Shown here one piece after another: positions 46,047 to 55,351 of a stretch of 64,000 nucleotides of DNA. Location of the stretch: the NCBI GenBank assembly GCA_949752735.1, contig OX457038.1, positions 20,820,012 through 20,884,011 of the forward strand. Direction: 5' to 3'. The stretch is from Lumbricus terrestris. Its lineage: Eukaryota > Annelida > Clitellata > Crassiclitellata > Lumbricidae. Made by a program: the position numbers and the translations under genes. Below the pieces are notes generated by a model, which saw only the letters and a program-made list of their open reading frames with translations, had not been told where the DNA came from and did not search any database. How positions within the stretch are numbered: the first letter of the stretch is position 1; the number at the start of each line of letters is the position of its first letter.

Positions 46047-46597
46047 CGCCATCGCCAAATGCATCATTATCTTCCCTTCAGTCCTCTGAACAATCAGTCT
46101 ATAAATACCTACCATTTATTTCAAGGCTCAAACCTGCCATGTTTTTCAAACTTTCCTCGTATACAATCTTCCTTTTGTGGAATGCTAATTGGATTAGGGC
46201 ATGATAGGAATTCTGATCTAGCGCTAGATGTATATACATAGCCTGCCTGCTATTACTTCTATTCAGAGAACACTCCATTTTTAGGCTCGATGCGTGGATT
46301 GTTTTTACTCGTCTCACTTGTTGAATGCTGATTATGTGTAATCAATTATATATAAAGGGTGGGCCAAAAAAGACCCCTTGCGTTTTTGCCAATATATTGA
46401 CCCAAATTTTACAGACTTATAGACAATTCATATTTACACATGATGGCAAGATTTCATCAAAATATTTCAAGCAGAACATAAGTTATATAACTTTTTGTGA
46501 CGAGACCCACCGTTTTTTGACTATTCAAAAACGTAACGTAGGAAAAAGTAATAAAAGTAAGTCGCATCTCAAAAAACTGTTGTGAAATGAACTTGAC
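46047..46597. other. Intergenic, nothing recognised
   Basis: AT-rich. A GGTGGGCCAAAAAAGACC motif near 46359 resembles some mariner ends, but no partner was found. Confidence 0.45.
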
Positions 46598-46758
46598 TCG
46601 TGGTAGAGAAGACCAAAAAAGAACTGGATGGAGACTGTGCGAGAAGATCTGCAATGTCTGGTCATGATATGGAACGATGCTGTTGAAGTGGTGGTGAAAT
46701 AGCGTTGAGTGGAGAAACTGCGTTGCACGATGTGCAGATCTGCACGGGAAGGACTAAG
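46598..46758 (+). pseudogene. LINE 3'-end remnant whose tail seeds the adjacent minisatellite
   Basis: The plus strand encodes RPKKNWMETVREDLQ and then, after a frameshift, VEWRNCVARCADLHGKD and a stop. This is the same C terminus as the minus-strand LINE at 22487-22840 (EEWKRCVARCADVHGKD). The 3' end GGAAGGACTAAGG continues directly into the TAAGG-type tandem array at 46759, where the sister copy has a simple (TAAG)n tail. Confidence 0.72.
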
Positions 46759-47102
46759 GTCTAAGGTAAGGTCTAAGGTAAGGTCTAAGGTAAGGTCTAA
46801 GGTAAGGTCTAAGGTGAGGTCTAAGGTAAGGTCTAAGGTGAGGTCTAAGGTAAGGTCTAAGGTAAGGTCTAAGGTAAGGTCTAAGGTAAGGTCTAAGGTA
46901 AGGTCTAAGGTAAGGTCTAAGGTAAGGTCTAAGGTGAGGTCTAAGGTGAGGTCTAAGGTGAGGTCTAATGTAAGGTCTAAGGTAAGGTCTAAGGTAAGGT
47001 CTAAGGTAAGGTCTAAGGTAAGGTCTAAGGTAAGGTCTAAGGTAAGGTCTAAGGTAAGGTCTAAGGTAAGGTCTAAGGTAAGGTATAAGGTAAGGTCTAA
47101 GG
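46752..47102. repeat. 12-bp minisatellite TAAGGTAAGGTC, left part
   Basis: About 29 copies of TAAGGTCTAAGG-phase units with G/A variants (GTGAGG). The Val-Arg-Ser-Lys and Leu-Asp-Leu-Thr frames are artefacts. The array resumes at 48876 beyond the LINE inserted at 47103-48875. Confidence 0.95.
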
Positions 47103-48875
47103 TATTATTATTATTATTTATTATTATTAAATAAATTTGTAACGCGCGCAATGTCACACCGAAATGTGAATCTGAGGCGCGGATAGTCAGCCGCCAGATG
47201 AAGATGCAATTAAAGATCCAAATGCTTGAAAGCCAAGGAGAAGTAGTAAGTTTTTAGCCGCTTTTTGAAGGAAGGAAGTGAAATTGAGCTTCGAAGAGAG
47301 AGCGGAAGCCGATTCCATTCCCTGGGTGCAGAGGCATGGAATGCACGCAAGCCCATAACTGTTTTGCATCGAGGTTCAGATAAAAGACTTGTGCCCGATG
47401 AACGCAAGCAACGAGGAGGAATGTAAGGAGTTAGTAGTGACTGAAGGTAGGAAGGTGCGTTGGTACTGAGAGATTTGAAGGTCAGACATGCCAATTTGAA
47501 TTTTATCCTGTACTGAACAGGAAGCCAATGCAGTTGTTGGAGTAGGACTGAGGAACTAGTTTGTATTGGGACGCGCAGCACAACACGCGCTAAGGAGTTT
47601 TGGATGTGTTGCAACCTGTTGAGCTCAGTGACTGAGAGACCGACAAAAACGGCGTTAGCATAATCAAGGCGGGATGAGACAAGAGAACAGGCAATGGTTT
47701 GAGACATATCCATAGTCAGGGCCGACCTGATGTGACGTATTGCCCGAATGTGATAGAAACAAGATTTACAAATGCTAGTTATGTGAGGTCGAAATGTGAG
47801 CTTATTGTCTAGGGTTACTCCAAGTGTTTTGACAGTATCTGACAGATGAACAGCAGTGCCGGCAAGGTCGATATTAGAAAGTGGAGGAAAAGAGCGCAGG
47901 CGCTGACGTGACCCAAACAAAATTGCCTCAGACTTGTCAGGGTTTATGGCCAAACCATTGAAACAAAACCAGGAATACATAGATGAAAGGCAATCTTCAA
48001 GTTTAAGTTTGGCAGACTGATCAGTGTGTGATAAAGAAATATGGAGCAGGGTATCATCCGCATACTGTTGTAATTGGATTCCAAAGTGATTAGCAATGCG
48101 ACTGATTGGGGAAGTAAAGACAGTAAATAGTAAGGGCCAAGGACAGATCCCTGTGGAACTCCAGCAGTGCAAACAGTAGGATCAGACCGAGCGGTCCCAA
48201 TGCCGACCTGCTGATTGCGGTCACGCAGGTAAGAAGCTAACCAGTTTAGGGCTGTCCCAGAGACACCGAAGCTATTGGCAAGTCTTGAAAGGAGTAACTG
48301 ATGGTCAACAGTGTCAAATGCTGCACTGAGGTCAAGACATACTGAGAGGCAGGCTTTCCCATTGTCAATAGACGAGAATATGTTATCAAGTGTAGAGACG
48401 AGGGCAGTTTCAGTGGAAAAGCCTTCGCGGTAAGCTGACTGATAAGGACTAAAGTTAGGACAGGAAGTGATGTGTTTCTTAATGCGAGTGAGAAAGAGAC
48501 GTTCCAAGATCTTAGAAATGTTATTAAGGTTGGAGATTGGTCTGAAGTTTGAAAGGTTGCTGGAGTCTAGGCTAGGTTTTTTAAGCAAGGGTGTGACTAG
48601 AGCAGATTTGAAGCATGACGGAAAACGCCCTTCAGCAAAAGACAGGTTGGCCAAGCGCGCAATAAGGTGGGAGAAAACATCAGAGCAGGAGAGTATAAGT
48701 GATGTTGGTATGAAATCCATTTGGGAAGATTTAGGAGCCATGTTTTTGAGAAGATTGTAGACTTCAAAGTAGGTGACAGAAGGCAAGTCAGAGAAGCTAG
48801 ATCCAGAGAAATTAGGGTCAAGCAGCAGGTCATTCCACAATAATTTGGCAGTACATCTAGCAATTTTACATTTGT
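47103..48875 (-). mobile_element. LINE (CR1/L2-like) inserted in the 12-bp minisatellite
   Basis: The 3' end lies at the left, with an AT-rich tail (AATAATAATAAATAATAATA) abutting GGTCTAAGGTA. The 5' truncation at about 48875 abuts AAGGTAAGGTCTAAGG. Both junctions are inside the same array, so the element split it. The (ATT)n stretch at 47103-47128 is its 3' tail. Confidence 0.88.
47210..48875 (-). pseudogene. Reverse transcriptase of the inserted LINE, one frameshift
   Basis: Conserved RT blocks appear in order: FRPISNLNNISKILERL, YREGFSTETAL, LDLSAAFDTVDHQLLLSRL, AGVPQGSVLGP, QYADDTLLH, DKSEAILFG, LGVTLDNKLTF, then LDYANAVF, LHWLPVQYRIKFKLACLTFK and ASAPREWNRLPLSLRS. The catalytic ADD box is intact. 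The frame is broken once just after QGSVLGP, at about 48130-48150; both halves are otherwise free of stops. The endonuclease domain and N-terminal part are absent because of the 5' truncation. The block style matches the CR1/L2/Rex1 group; exact clade not determined. Confidence 0.88.
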
Positions 48876-48911
48876 AAGGTAAGGTCTAAGGTAAGGTCTA
48901 AGGCAAGGTCT
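48876..48911. repeat. 12-bp minisatellite, right part
   Basis: AAGGTAAGGTCTAAGGTAAG and a degenerate last unit, in the same register as the array left of the LINE. Confidence 0.9.
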
Positions 48912-49419
48912 CAGCGGCAACTGTCGGTAGAAATGTCAATAAATGCATAATGTAAAATTATCAAAGTGTCCTACGAATTCCTCCTTTAGTTTCAAAATGA
49001 TAGGCCTACTCATTGAGTCACATCGCTTTTCTGTAGCTCCTTAACATTTACTTCTCTGGGAACCTAGAATCAAGTAGGCCCTATAGGCCACGCATAGAAG
49101 GCAAGACTGTGTCGGATCCACAGGCAATCTCTTGATATCTCAGGACCTACATCTATTTCTCGTGTCAATCTGTTTCGCGTTTTGGAATATAGTAGTAGGC
49201 ATAGGCTGTATAGTGTATACATAACCAGATGGTCAACTGATGGTGGAATCAAAGCTGACACAGACAAGAATACGATCACCGAAAGCGCCTGCGTTTCCCC
49301 GGAGGAATAATCTCTGTTATGTACAGTACATGAGCAGTTGTGCAAGCACACATGCACGCACGCACACTCTGTTGTCGTCTCATGCATGGATCTATGTGTG
49401 CACTACGTATGCTCGTAGG
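48912..49419. other. Intergenic, nothing recognised
   Basis: No coding or repeat structure identified. Confidence 0.45.
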
Positions 49420-49427
49420 CCTATAGG

Positions 49428-49804
49428 CATAGGCGTAGAAGGCGGGGTCTAGGAGGAGGAAAATGCCCCCCAAATTTCGGGCAAATGTGTTTTTCGGACA
49501 AAACAGGCATGGACGGACGAACCTTTTTTCGGGCAAACAGGCATGTAAGGTTTTTTCGGGCACACAGGGTAAAGCAGCCATATTTTCTGAAGATTTGTAA
49601 TTTTGTACGAAATGACTAAAAAAAGTTCATCAGTTTTTTTTCGGTGGGAAATCGAAATGACTAAAAAAAAGGTCATCAGAAAATTTGGTCAATGAAAAAA
49701 TGTCGGCGGACTCGCGGTCCGCTAAAAAATTGAAAGTATACTTTTCGGGCAAGAGTAAAAATCTTTGCCCCTCCCCCACTGCCGAAATGTCCCCTACGCC
49801 TATG
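49428..49804. mobile_element. 377-bp MITE, TIR CATAGGCGTAG, TSD CCTATAGG
   Basis: The ends CATAGGCGTAG and CTACGCCTATG are perfect 11-bp inverted repeats. They are flanked by CCTATAGG at 49420-49427 and 49805-49812. That 8-mer is itself palindromic, so the structure can also be read as a 19-bp TIR without duplication. The interior has TTTCGGGCAAA and AAATGACTAAAAAAA direct repeats and a G/C-rich GCCCCTCCCCC segment. The terminal CATAGGCG is shared with the element at 5737-6889, suggesting related hAT families. Confidence 0.75.
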
Positions 49805-50039
49805 CCTATAGGTATATAATAATTATTATTATTGTATGCAGGTTATCTGAAACGATAAGAGCAGAACGGCGATGATTTATTATACACAGGATGCAAGATT
49901 ATAAGTCGTGAAATAAGCAACTTAAAAGTAAAACGAAGCAGAACCAAAAAGAAATTAGACGACGAGCATTTGTAGCTAAAAGCTATAATGTTGCCTATCG
50001 GACAAAAGAATATAGCGTCGTGTAACTCGTGACTGTTTA

Positions 50040-50360
50040 AGTCATCAAAAATCTATTGTCAGCTATTCGCTAAATATTGTTGCACGAAGATGAGAAGGAC
50101 GTCGTGGGTTCAATACAGGGCTTTTTTAATGTGCAGTTGTACACAAAATGTGCAGTTCTAAATGTATTTGTGCAGTTGTAGAAGCACTTCTGTACAAGTT
50201 AAAACTAGCAAAAAAGGTCATTGTCCTTCGATTGGAAGTAATTTACCATGGAGGATTAGAATGGAAAGAAGGGGTTGTGCATTTCTAAAAATTTCTTAAA
50301 AACAACCCTGGTTCGATACCGGTTAGCCCCATAAGGTCGACTTCGCCTACACCTGTAAGA
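50040..50360 (+). mobile_element. tRNA-like SINE interrupted at its B box
   Basis: CGTGGGTTCAATA (to 50115) and GTTCGATACCGG (from 50311) are the two halves of a Pol III B box (GGTTCRATACC) now separated by a 195-bp MITE. The downstream part, GGTTAGCCCCATAAGGTCGA, would be the SINE body. The left boundary is uncertain. Confidence 0.4.
50116..50310. mobile_element. 195-bp hAT-like MITE, TIR CAGGGYTKTTTT
   Basis: The left end CAGGGCTTTTTT and right end (complement) CAGGGTTGTTTT are inverted. The flanks GTTCAATA (50108-50115) and GTTCGATA (50311-50318) are an 8-bp duplication with one mismatch. GTGCAGTTGTA/GTGCAGTTCTA repeats lie just inside the left end. Non-coding. Confidence 0.7.
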
Positions 50361-51029
50361 CTGCAATGAATATTAGGACATAATTTTATATGGAGTCTTG
50401 CAGACTGACATAGAGTCTAATTAGATTCCTGCTCACTTTTTATCTTATGTTGCAACCATATCGTGCAATCTAATCTTACTCTACTTGATTAGTAAGCGAT
50501 TATTATTGATTTATTTAATTTACCATTATTATTTTTTCTATTATCCTATTTATCAAGGATCGTTCGGTATTTAAAAAATTGCTAAAAGGAACAAGAAATT
50601 TGTTGGAGGGTCAGGTCTCGTCTACGGGTTTTGTAGGACAGATGTTATTATTATATTTATTGCAATTATTATTATTCTGATCATAAATCCTTTTATAATT
50701 TTTTACCTGAGGCAAAAACAATACGGTACCACATGATAAAAATGTTAGGAGTAAGAAGTTGTTCTCCTAGAAATCAGGTCTCATTCCAGGTTTCACACCC
50801 ACAGCCATCCGGAAATGCGCGCCCGGATGAAATAGCATTGTGACGCGGGATACACAGGTGGAAAGACTCTGGAAGAGGAAATTAGCCTTGCGTTGATCTC
50901 CAGAAACAGCTGAATTACGGCGTCCCAGCTTAGTTATTATTATTATTAGTATTGTTATAATAATTAGGCCTATTGTTATTATCATTATCACTGTTACTAT
51001 TATCACAATGCAACAAAAGATCCACTAAG
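50361..51029. other. Intergenic, nothing recognised
   Basis: AT-rich, with a short ATT tract near 50936. Confidence 0.45.
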
Positions 51030-51177
51030 GCCACAGCGTTAAAGCTAATATTATTATTATTAGGCAACTTATTATTATTATCATTTTTCTACTTTTATTT
51101 TCATTATTATTATTTTATTATTATTATTGCTATTATAATAATAGACTAGTTTATTACTTATTATTATTTTATTATTG

Positions 51178-51253
<76 letters not shown>

Positions 51254-51270
51254 AACTGCTTCTACTAGGC

Positions 51271-51357
<87 letters not shown>

Positions 51358-51513
51358 TTACTGCTACTACTATAATTATTACTATTACTATTTCACTTTG
51401 ATTTTATTTTATTTTTATTACTAGTAGTAGTAGTAGTACTGCTACTAGTACTAGTACTAGTACTAGTACTAGTACTACGGCTGTTGCTGCTGCTACTACT
51501 GCTACTACTGCTG

Positions 51514-51608
<95 letters not shown>

Positions 51609-51626
51609 GCTACCACCACTACTATT
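51030..51626. repeat. Cluster of ATT, ACT and CTAGTA microsatellites
   Basis: ATT tracts (51046-51252), ACT tract (51273-51356), a palindromic ACTAGT-containing run (51421-51477), then a second ACT tract (about 51495-51607). Confidence 0.95.
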
Positions 51627-51954
51627 AGCTTATAGATCTATGCATATTCCGTCAACGGTATTGCAATTTTTTAGGACCGATGCATAAAAACAACATACAG
51701 TAGGGTCTATGTAATATTATGCATGCGTGCGTGTTCGTCTGTTTGCATGTATTACACTAGCTTCCAAGAACTGGATATTATTTATGTATTTAGGAAAGTA
51801 TTGTATATGAATAACATTGAATATAGAATAAAATGGATGTATGTGTCGTGTATGAGCATTGGTTCATATTAAGGTGCATTATACGCATAACATATGTTTT
51901 GTATTGGTGCTCATCACCTTGCATCTTCTGCGCTGTCTTTGTGGAAATTGGAAC

Positions 51955-52178
51955 GGCAGCTGCTGCAGCTGCAGCAGTGGCGGCGGCGATGGCGGTGGCG
52001 GCGGTGGCGGTGGCGGTGGCGTTGGTGGCGGGGTGGCGGGGTGGCGGTGGCGGTGGTGGCGGGGTGGTGGCGGGGTGGTGGCGGGGGTGGCGGTGGCGGT
52101 GGTGGCCGTGTTGGTGGTGGCGGTGGTGGTGGTGGTGGTGGCGGGGTGGTGGCGGGGTGGTGGCGGCGGCGGCGCTGA
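51955..52178. repeat. GGC/GGT guanine-rich trinucleotide array
   Basis: GGCGGTGGCGGT and GGGGTGGTGGC iterations over about 200 bp with many GG/GGG runs on one strand, giving strong G-quadruplex potential. The open frames (Ala/Val or Gly/Trp rich) are repeat artefacts. Confidence 0.92.
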
Positions 52179-52454
52179 CTAGCAGATGGACCGGACGTGA
52201 TGCTAGGTGTCGCTTGGCTAATCTATTTGCCAGGTGGGTTTGATTAAAATCGCTTCAGCATCACGTGTCCTGTTCTGCCGTCGTAATCAAGCTGTAAACT
52301 GCTGCTAAGATGAACGGCAGCCATTGCGAAGCCATGCACGCACTCCCACACGCACACTCCGACAGTCTGATCCACGGACAATAGGGAAAGAAAGCGCGCC
52401 TGCTCTAAGTACGACACCCGCAAAGACACAGGTAAATAGGCACTAGATCAGACA

Positions 52455-52485
52455 CAGTTGTTGTTGTAGTTGTAGTTGTTGTTGC

Positions 52486-52551
<66 letters not shown>
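52455..52551. repeat. (TTG)n microsatellite
   Basis: About 31 TTG units with minor interruptions; the minus strand would read poly-Gln. Confidence 0.95.
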
Positions 52552-52705
52552 ATTAAGCCACATAGCATTGTCAACATTAAAGACTTGTGCGAACGAACGG
52601 CTTTTTCGGTTTCATCTTCAGCTCGAGCATTAATTGCAAACAATTGGTTCCGCTCTCGAGGCAACTGACAAGCCTGCTAGAAAATCTAGGTTATTTTGTG
52701 ACCTG

Positions 52706-52775
52706 AATTCATTCATATATAATCTATTTTACATAGCGCCTCTTGAAATCAGGCTACTCAGAAGCGCTCTCGGCC
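52706..52775 (-). mobile_element. LINE/SINE 3'-domain fragment
   Basis: The minus strand reads GAGCGCTTCTGAGTAGCCTG and then CAAGAGGCGCTATGTAAAAT followed by ATGAATGAATTC, matching the 3' end of the LINE at 38014-38262. Confidence 0.65.
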
Positions 52776-53703
52776 CAACCACGGCTAAGTAAGACCTTTT
52801 GAGATTTTTAAAGATCAGAGTGGAGTGACCCGGGACAATAAGCGCATTGTAACAGGTAGGCCATTCCAGGTCGGAGGATCAGATACTGAGACGAACAACG
52901 CTGTCAAAAAGCAGCGAAGCATTTCATACCCTGAAATCTTCATTATAGCTGTAATAACTGTAACCCGCAAACAAGTTGGCGCAAGCAGATGCATTTGTAG
53001 AACCTGTAATCAAAGGCGACATACAGGTAACTCCTAGAGGGACACAAATATTACTTGTAACAGTATTGCTGATTATAATCTCATTGGCTCATCCATGCAA
53101 ATGGTCTGCGCATCACAAAGCAGCGTTCGACACAAACGCGAAACCTGAGACAGCGATAATGAAAGCGGCGATTAAATTTCGAAGATTTATATGATTTATA
53201 TGTCGTTCGTTGATTGGTTCTGATTGCGAAACAGTGTCTCAAGATCTAACAGTACATCGCAAATCGACTGCAGTAGCAAACCCATCTCGGATTATATGCA
53301 GAGAAACTGCCGACAAAATAGGAATCATTTCGTCTGCGATTACACGAAAGATCACGTGACTATAGTTGGTCGGTCGGTCGGTCGGTCCATGATGGATCGA
53401 ATATCTTCGTGAAATTGGACATAATTTAAGTCTTGAAATCTAACATTTCACAATTTTTTATAATATGTATGCTGCATGATACATTTGAAACTTTATCATT
53501 TTTTATAGATCTATATAATAAATCGGTTCAAATGATGTTTTCGACAATAAATTGCCATCTTGCGATCGCTGCTTTGACGGGAAAAAACACGTAAAACAAT
53601 CCGAAACGTTCGATTGGACAGAGGTCGAAAAGTTGTATTGCAACATGTCTAGAAGAGAGATAGTTCTTGCTATAGGTAACGTAACGTAGTATTATTTGAA
53701 ACT
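52776..53703. other. Intergenic, nothing recognised
   Basis: Short (GGTC)n run near 53367. No gene or element boundaries seen. Confidence 0.45.
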
Positions 53704-54355
53704 TATACAGCGCCATTCACAGTAATGACCACTCACTAGCGCTTCCAGTGGCGAGAACCCCAAAGAAGAAATGGGTCTTGTGGAGACACAGACATGTAAG
53801 AACGGAAACACGTGAGGAGGAGGAGGAGGAGGAGGAGGAGGAGGAGGGCTGCAGGCGAATGGTGAAAAATGATATAGTGGTCCTTGATCGAGTGACAAAG
53901 AGATATTCCGACTCGAAGATCGGAGAGGTTGGAGAGAGGCTGCGGAATGAGAAGAGCGAATGTGAGATATTTCGGCTGCAAAAATCCATCTTGGACCTGA
54001 GGACCAAAGCAAGGAATAGAACTGAATGCTGGCTGTAAGAGGAAGCCAGTGTATATCTCATTGACCATGTACAAGGTGATGTCGGAGAATTTATATAAAG
54101 ATGCGCAATCAATCTAGCAGCAGGTTTAAGGACAGACTGGATAGAAGCAAGGTGGATCTTGGGAAGGCCTGTAAGAAGAGAGCTGCATATAGTCAATTCT
54201 AGAGTGGATAAATGCATGGAAAAAGATTTCGAAGTGGAAGAAGAGACAGATTTGCGAATGGCCTTGATGTGCTGGGGCTGGAAATACGACGAGCGGTTGG
54301 TACTTGGTAATATTATGATCAAAGAAAGTAAGAAAACTGTTCAGGGTGACACCTA
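53704..54355 (-). pseudogene. CR1/L2-like LINE 3' fragment
   Basis: The minus strand encodes HIKAIRKSVSSSTSKSFSMH, then CSSLLTGLPKIHLASIQSVL and KPAARLIA, matching the RT thumb region of CR1/L2-type LINEs (xLRxIRRxLS...SLLYGLPxxxLxxLQxVxNxAARLI). Later frames are broken. A GGAGGA microsatellite (53814-53848) sits inside. The end GSASEWSLL and the sequence GAAGCGCTAGTGAGTGGTCA...AATGGCGCTGTATAA resemble the LINE end at 38222 (GSASE-stop, GGCGCTATATAA). Confidence 0.68.
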
Positions 54356-54635
54356 AGTCATTACTCTAATAGAGAAGGCAAATTGGGGATCATATTTACA
54401 GCAAGAAGCGTTAAATCAAGGTTAATGAGTTGCTGCAGGATGCCAAACCAAATGGTTGCTGGGTAACATATCACACCAGCCTGTTAGTGTGTTGTGAAGG
54501 TGCATAAAAGTATTTAAAGTATAAAAGTAAAAGCACATTGCCTTTTACCTGCATACAACTCATATCGGCTTAGAGTTACATCGTGGCTAGCGATGTACGC
54601 AGTTACGCACCCGCTTAACATCGAAATGTGTTGCC

Positions 54636-54783
54636 ACATTTATTTATTTATTTCTCCATTTTCTATAGCGCCCCTTCAAGTTGACTACTCAGAAGTGCTC
54701 CCGACTACAGCACGGACACTGCATCGGAGTTTCACGCCGAAGCGCCAGAGCAATTGCAAGTGAAGGACTTGCTCAAGGTCCCT
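54636..54783 (-). mobile_element. tRNA-derived SINE, 5'-truncated copy
   Basis: The minus strand from 54783 reads GTAGGGACCTTGAGCAAGTC, GGCGTGAAACTCCGATGCAG, then AGTCGGGAGCACTTCTGAGT and GGGGCGCTATAGAAAATG with an (AAAT)n tail. It is closely similar to the body and 3' domain of the SINE at 12926-13160 but lacks the tRNA head. Confidence 0.85.
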
Positions 54784-55054
54784 ACGCCCTATTACATGAC
54801 ACACAAGAATTTGTTGTGAAGCCGAATACCGGAGATTTTCAAAAACAGCACACACTCTATTTAGGAATCTGCACCTTACGAACCAATTGTATTTTTCTAT
54901 CCAGTTGAATCTGTGATGACAGAGTCGCATAGGTTATGTCATGTTGTCTGCCTGTGCAATATGGTCACCGATTGTTATTCATTCGTTCATTCGGTTATCC
55001 GTCCACTCAGCTGATAATAATATCGTCCAATGTGTTTATCTATCTCTCTGCATG

Positions 55055-55080
55055 TCTTTCTACTTGTCTGTCTGTCTACA

Positions 55081-55112
<32 letters not shown>

Positions 55113-55114
55113 GG
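55055..55114. repeat. (CTGT)n microsatellite
   Basis: CTGT units with a CTACATGT interruption, upstream of the GPCR gene. Confidence 0.9.
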
Positions 55115-55289
55115 TCTGTTTGCATCGACCTATGTTGACCGTACATTGCAAAGTATCAGTGCGTATGATTGTCATTGCTGGCCTGATGCAAAGCAGAAAA
55201 CTAATTATATCACAATGTTGACCTAACTGAACACAAATAATTTATGTCGGCAATGAGAAATAATGGCGATTACATTATAATAATTTGTC

Positions 55290-55311
55290 ATTGGTGTTGA
55301 ATGTTTGCAGT
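55290..55311 (+). promoter_or_regulatory. Probable 3' splice site in the 5' UTR of the GPCR gene
   Basis: GTTGAATGTTTGCAG ends at 55310, 41 bp before the ATG at 55352. A 5' UTR intron immediately upstream of a single coding exon is common for invertebrate GPCR genes. Inferred from the consensus only. Confidence 0.35.
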
Positions 55312-55351
55312 AGATATCGTTGAAAGTGAAGCTCTGTCCTGAACCAGCGAA

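Noticed and set aside
44774..46241. Very long open frames on both strands (over 400 codons) in the 30-bp array
   Set aside because: The unit length is a multiple of three and lacks stops in several frames, so open frames are automatic; there is no start context, splice signal or sequence diversity expected of a protein.
46346..46380. Mariner-like end GGTGGGCCAAAAAAGACC
   Set aside because: No inverted partner found within a few kilobases.
51833..52243. 136-codon Ala/Gly/Trp-rich frame
   Set aside because: Most of it is the GGC/GGT repeat; the three overlapping frames are equally open.
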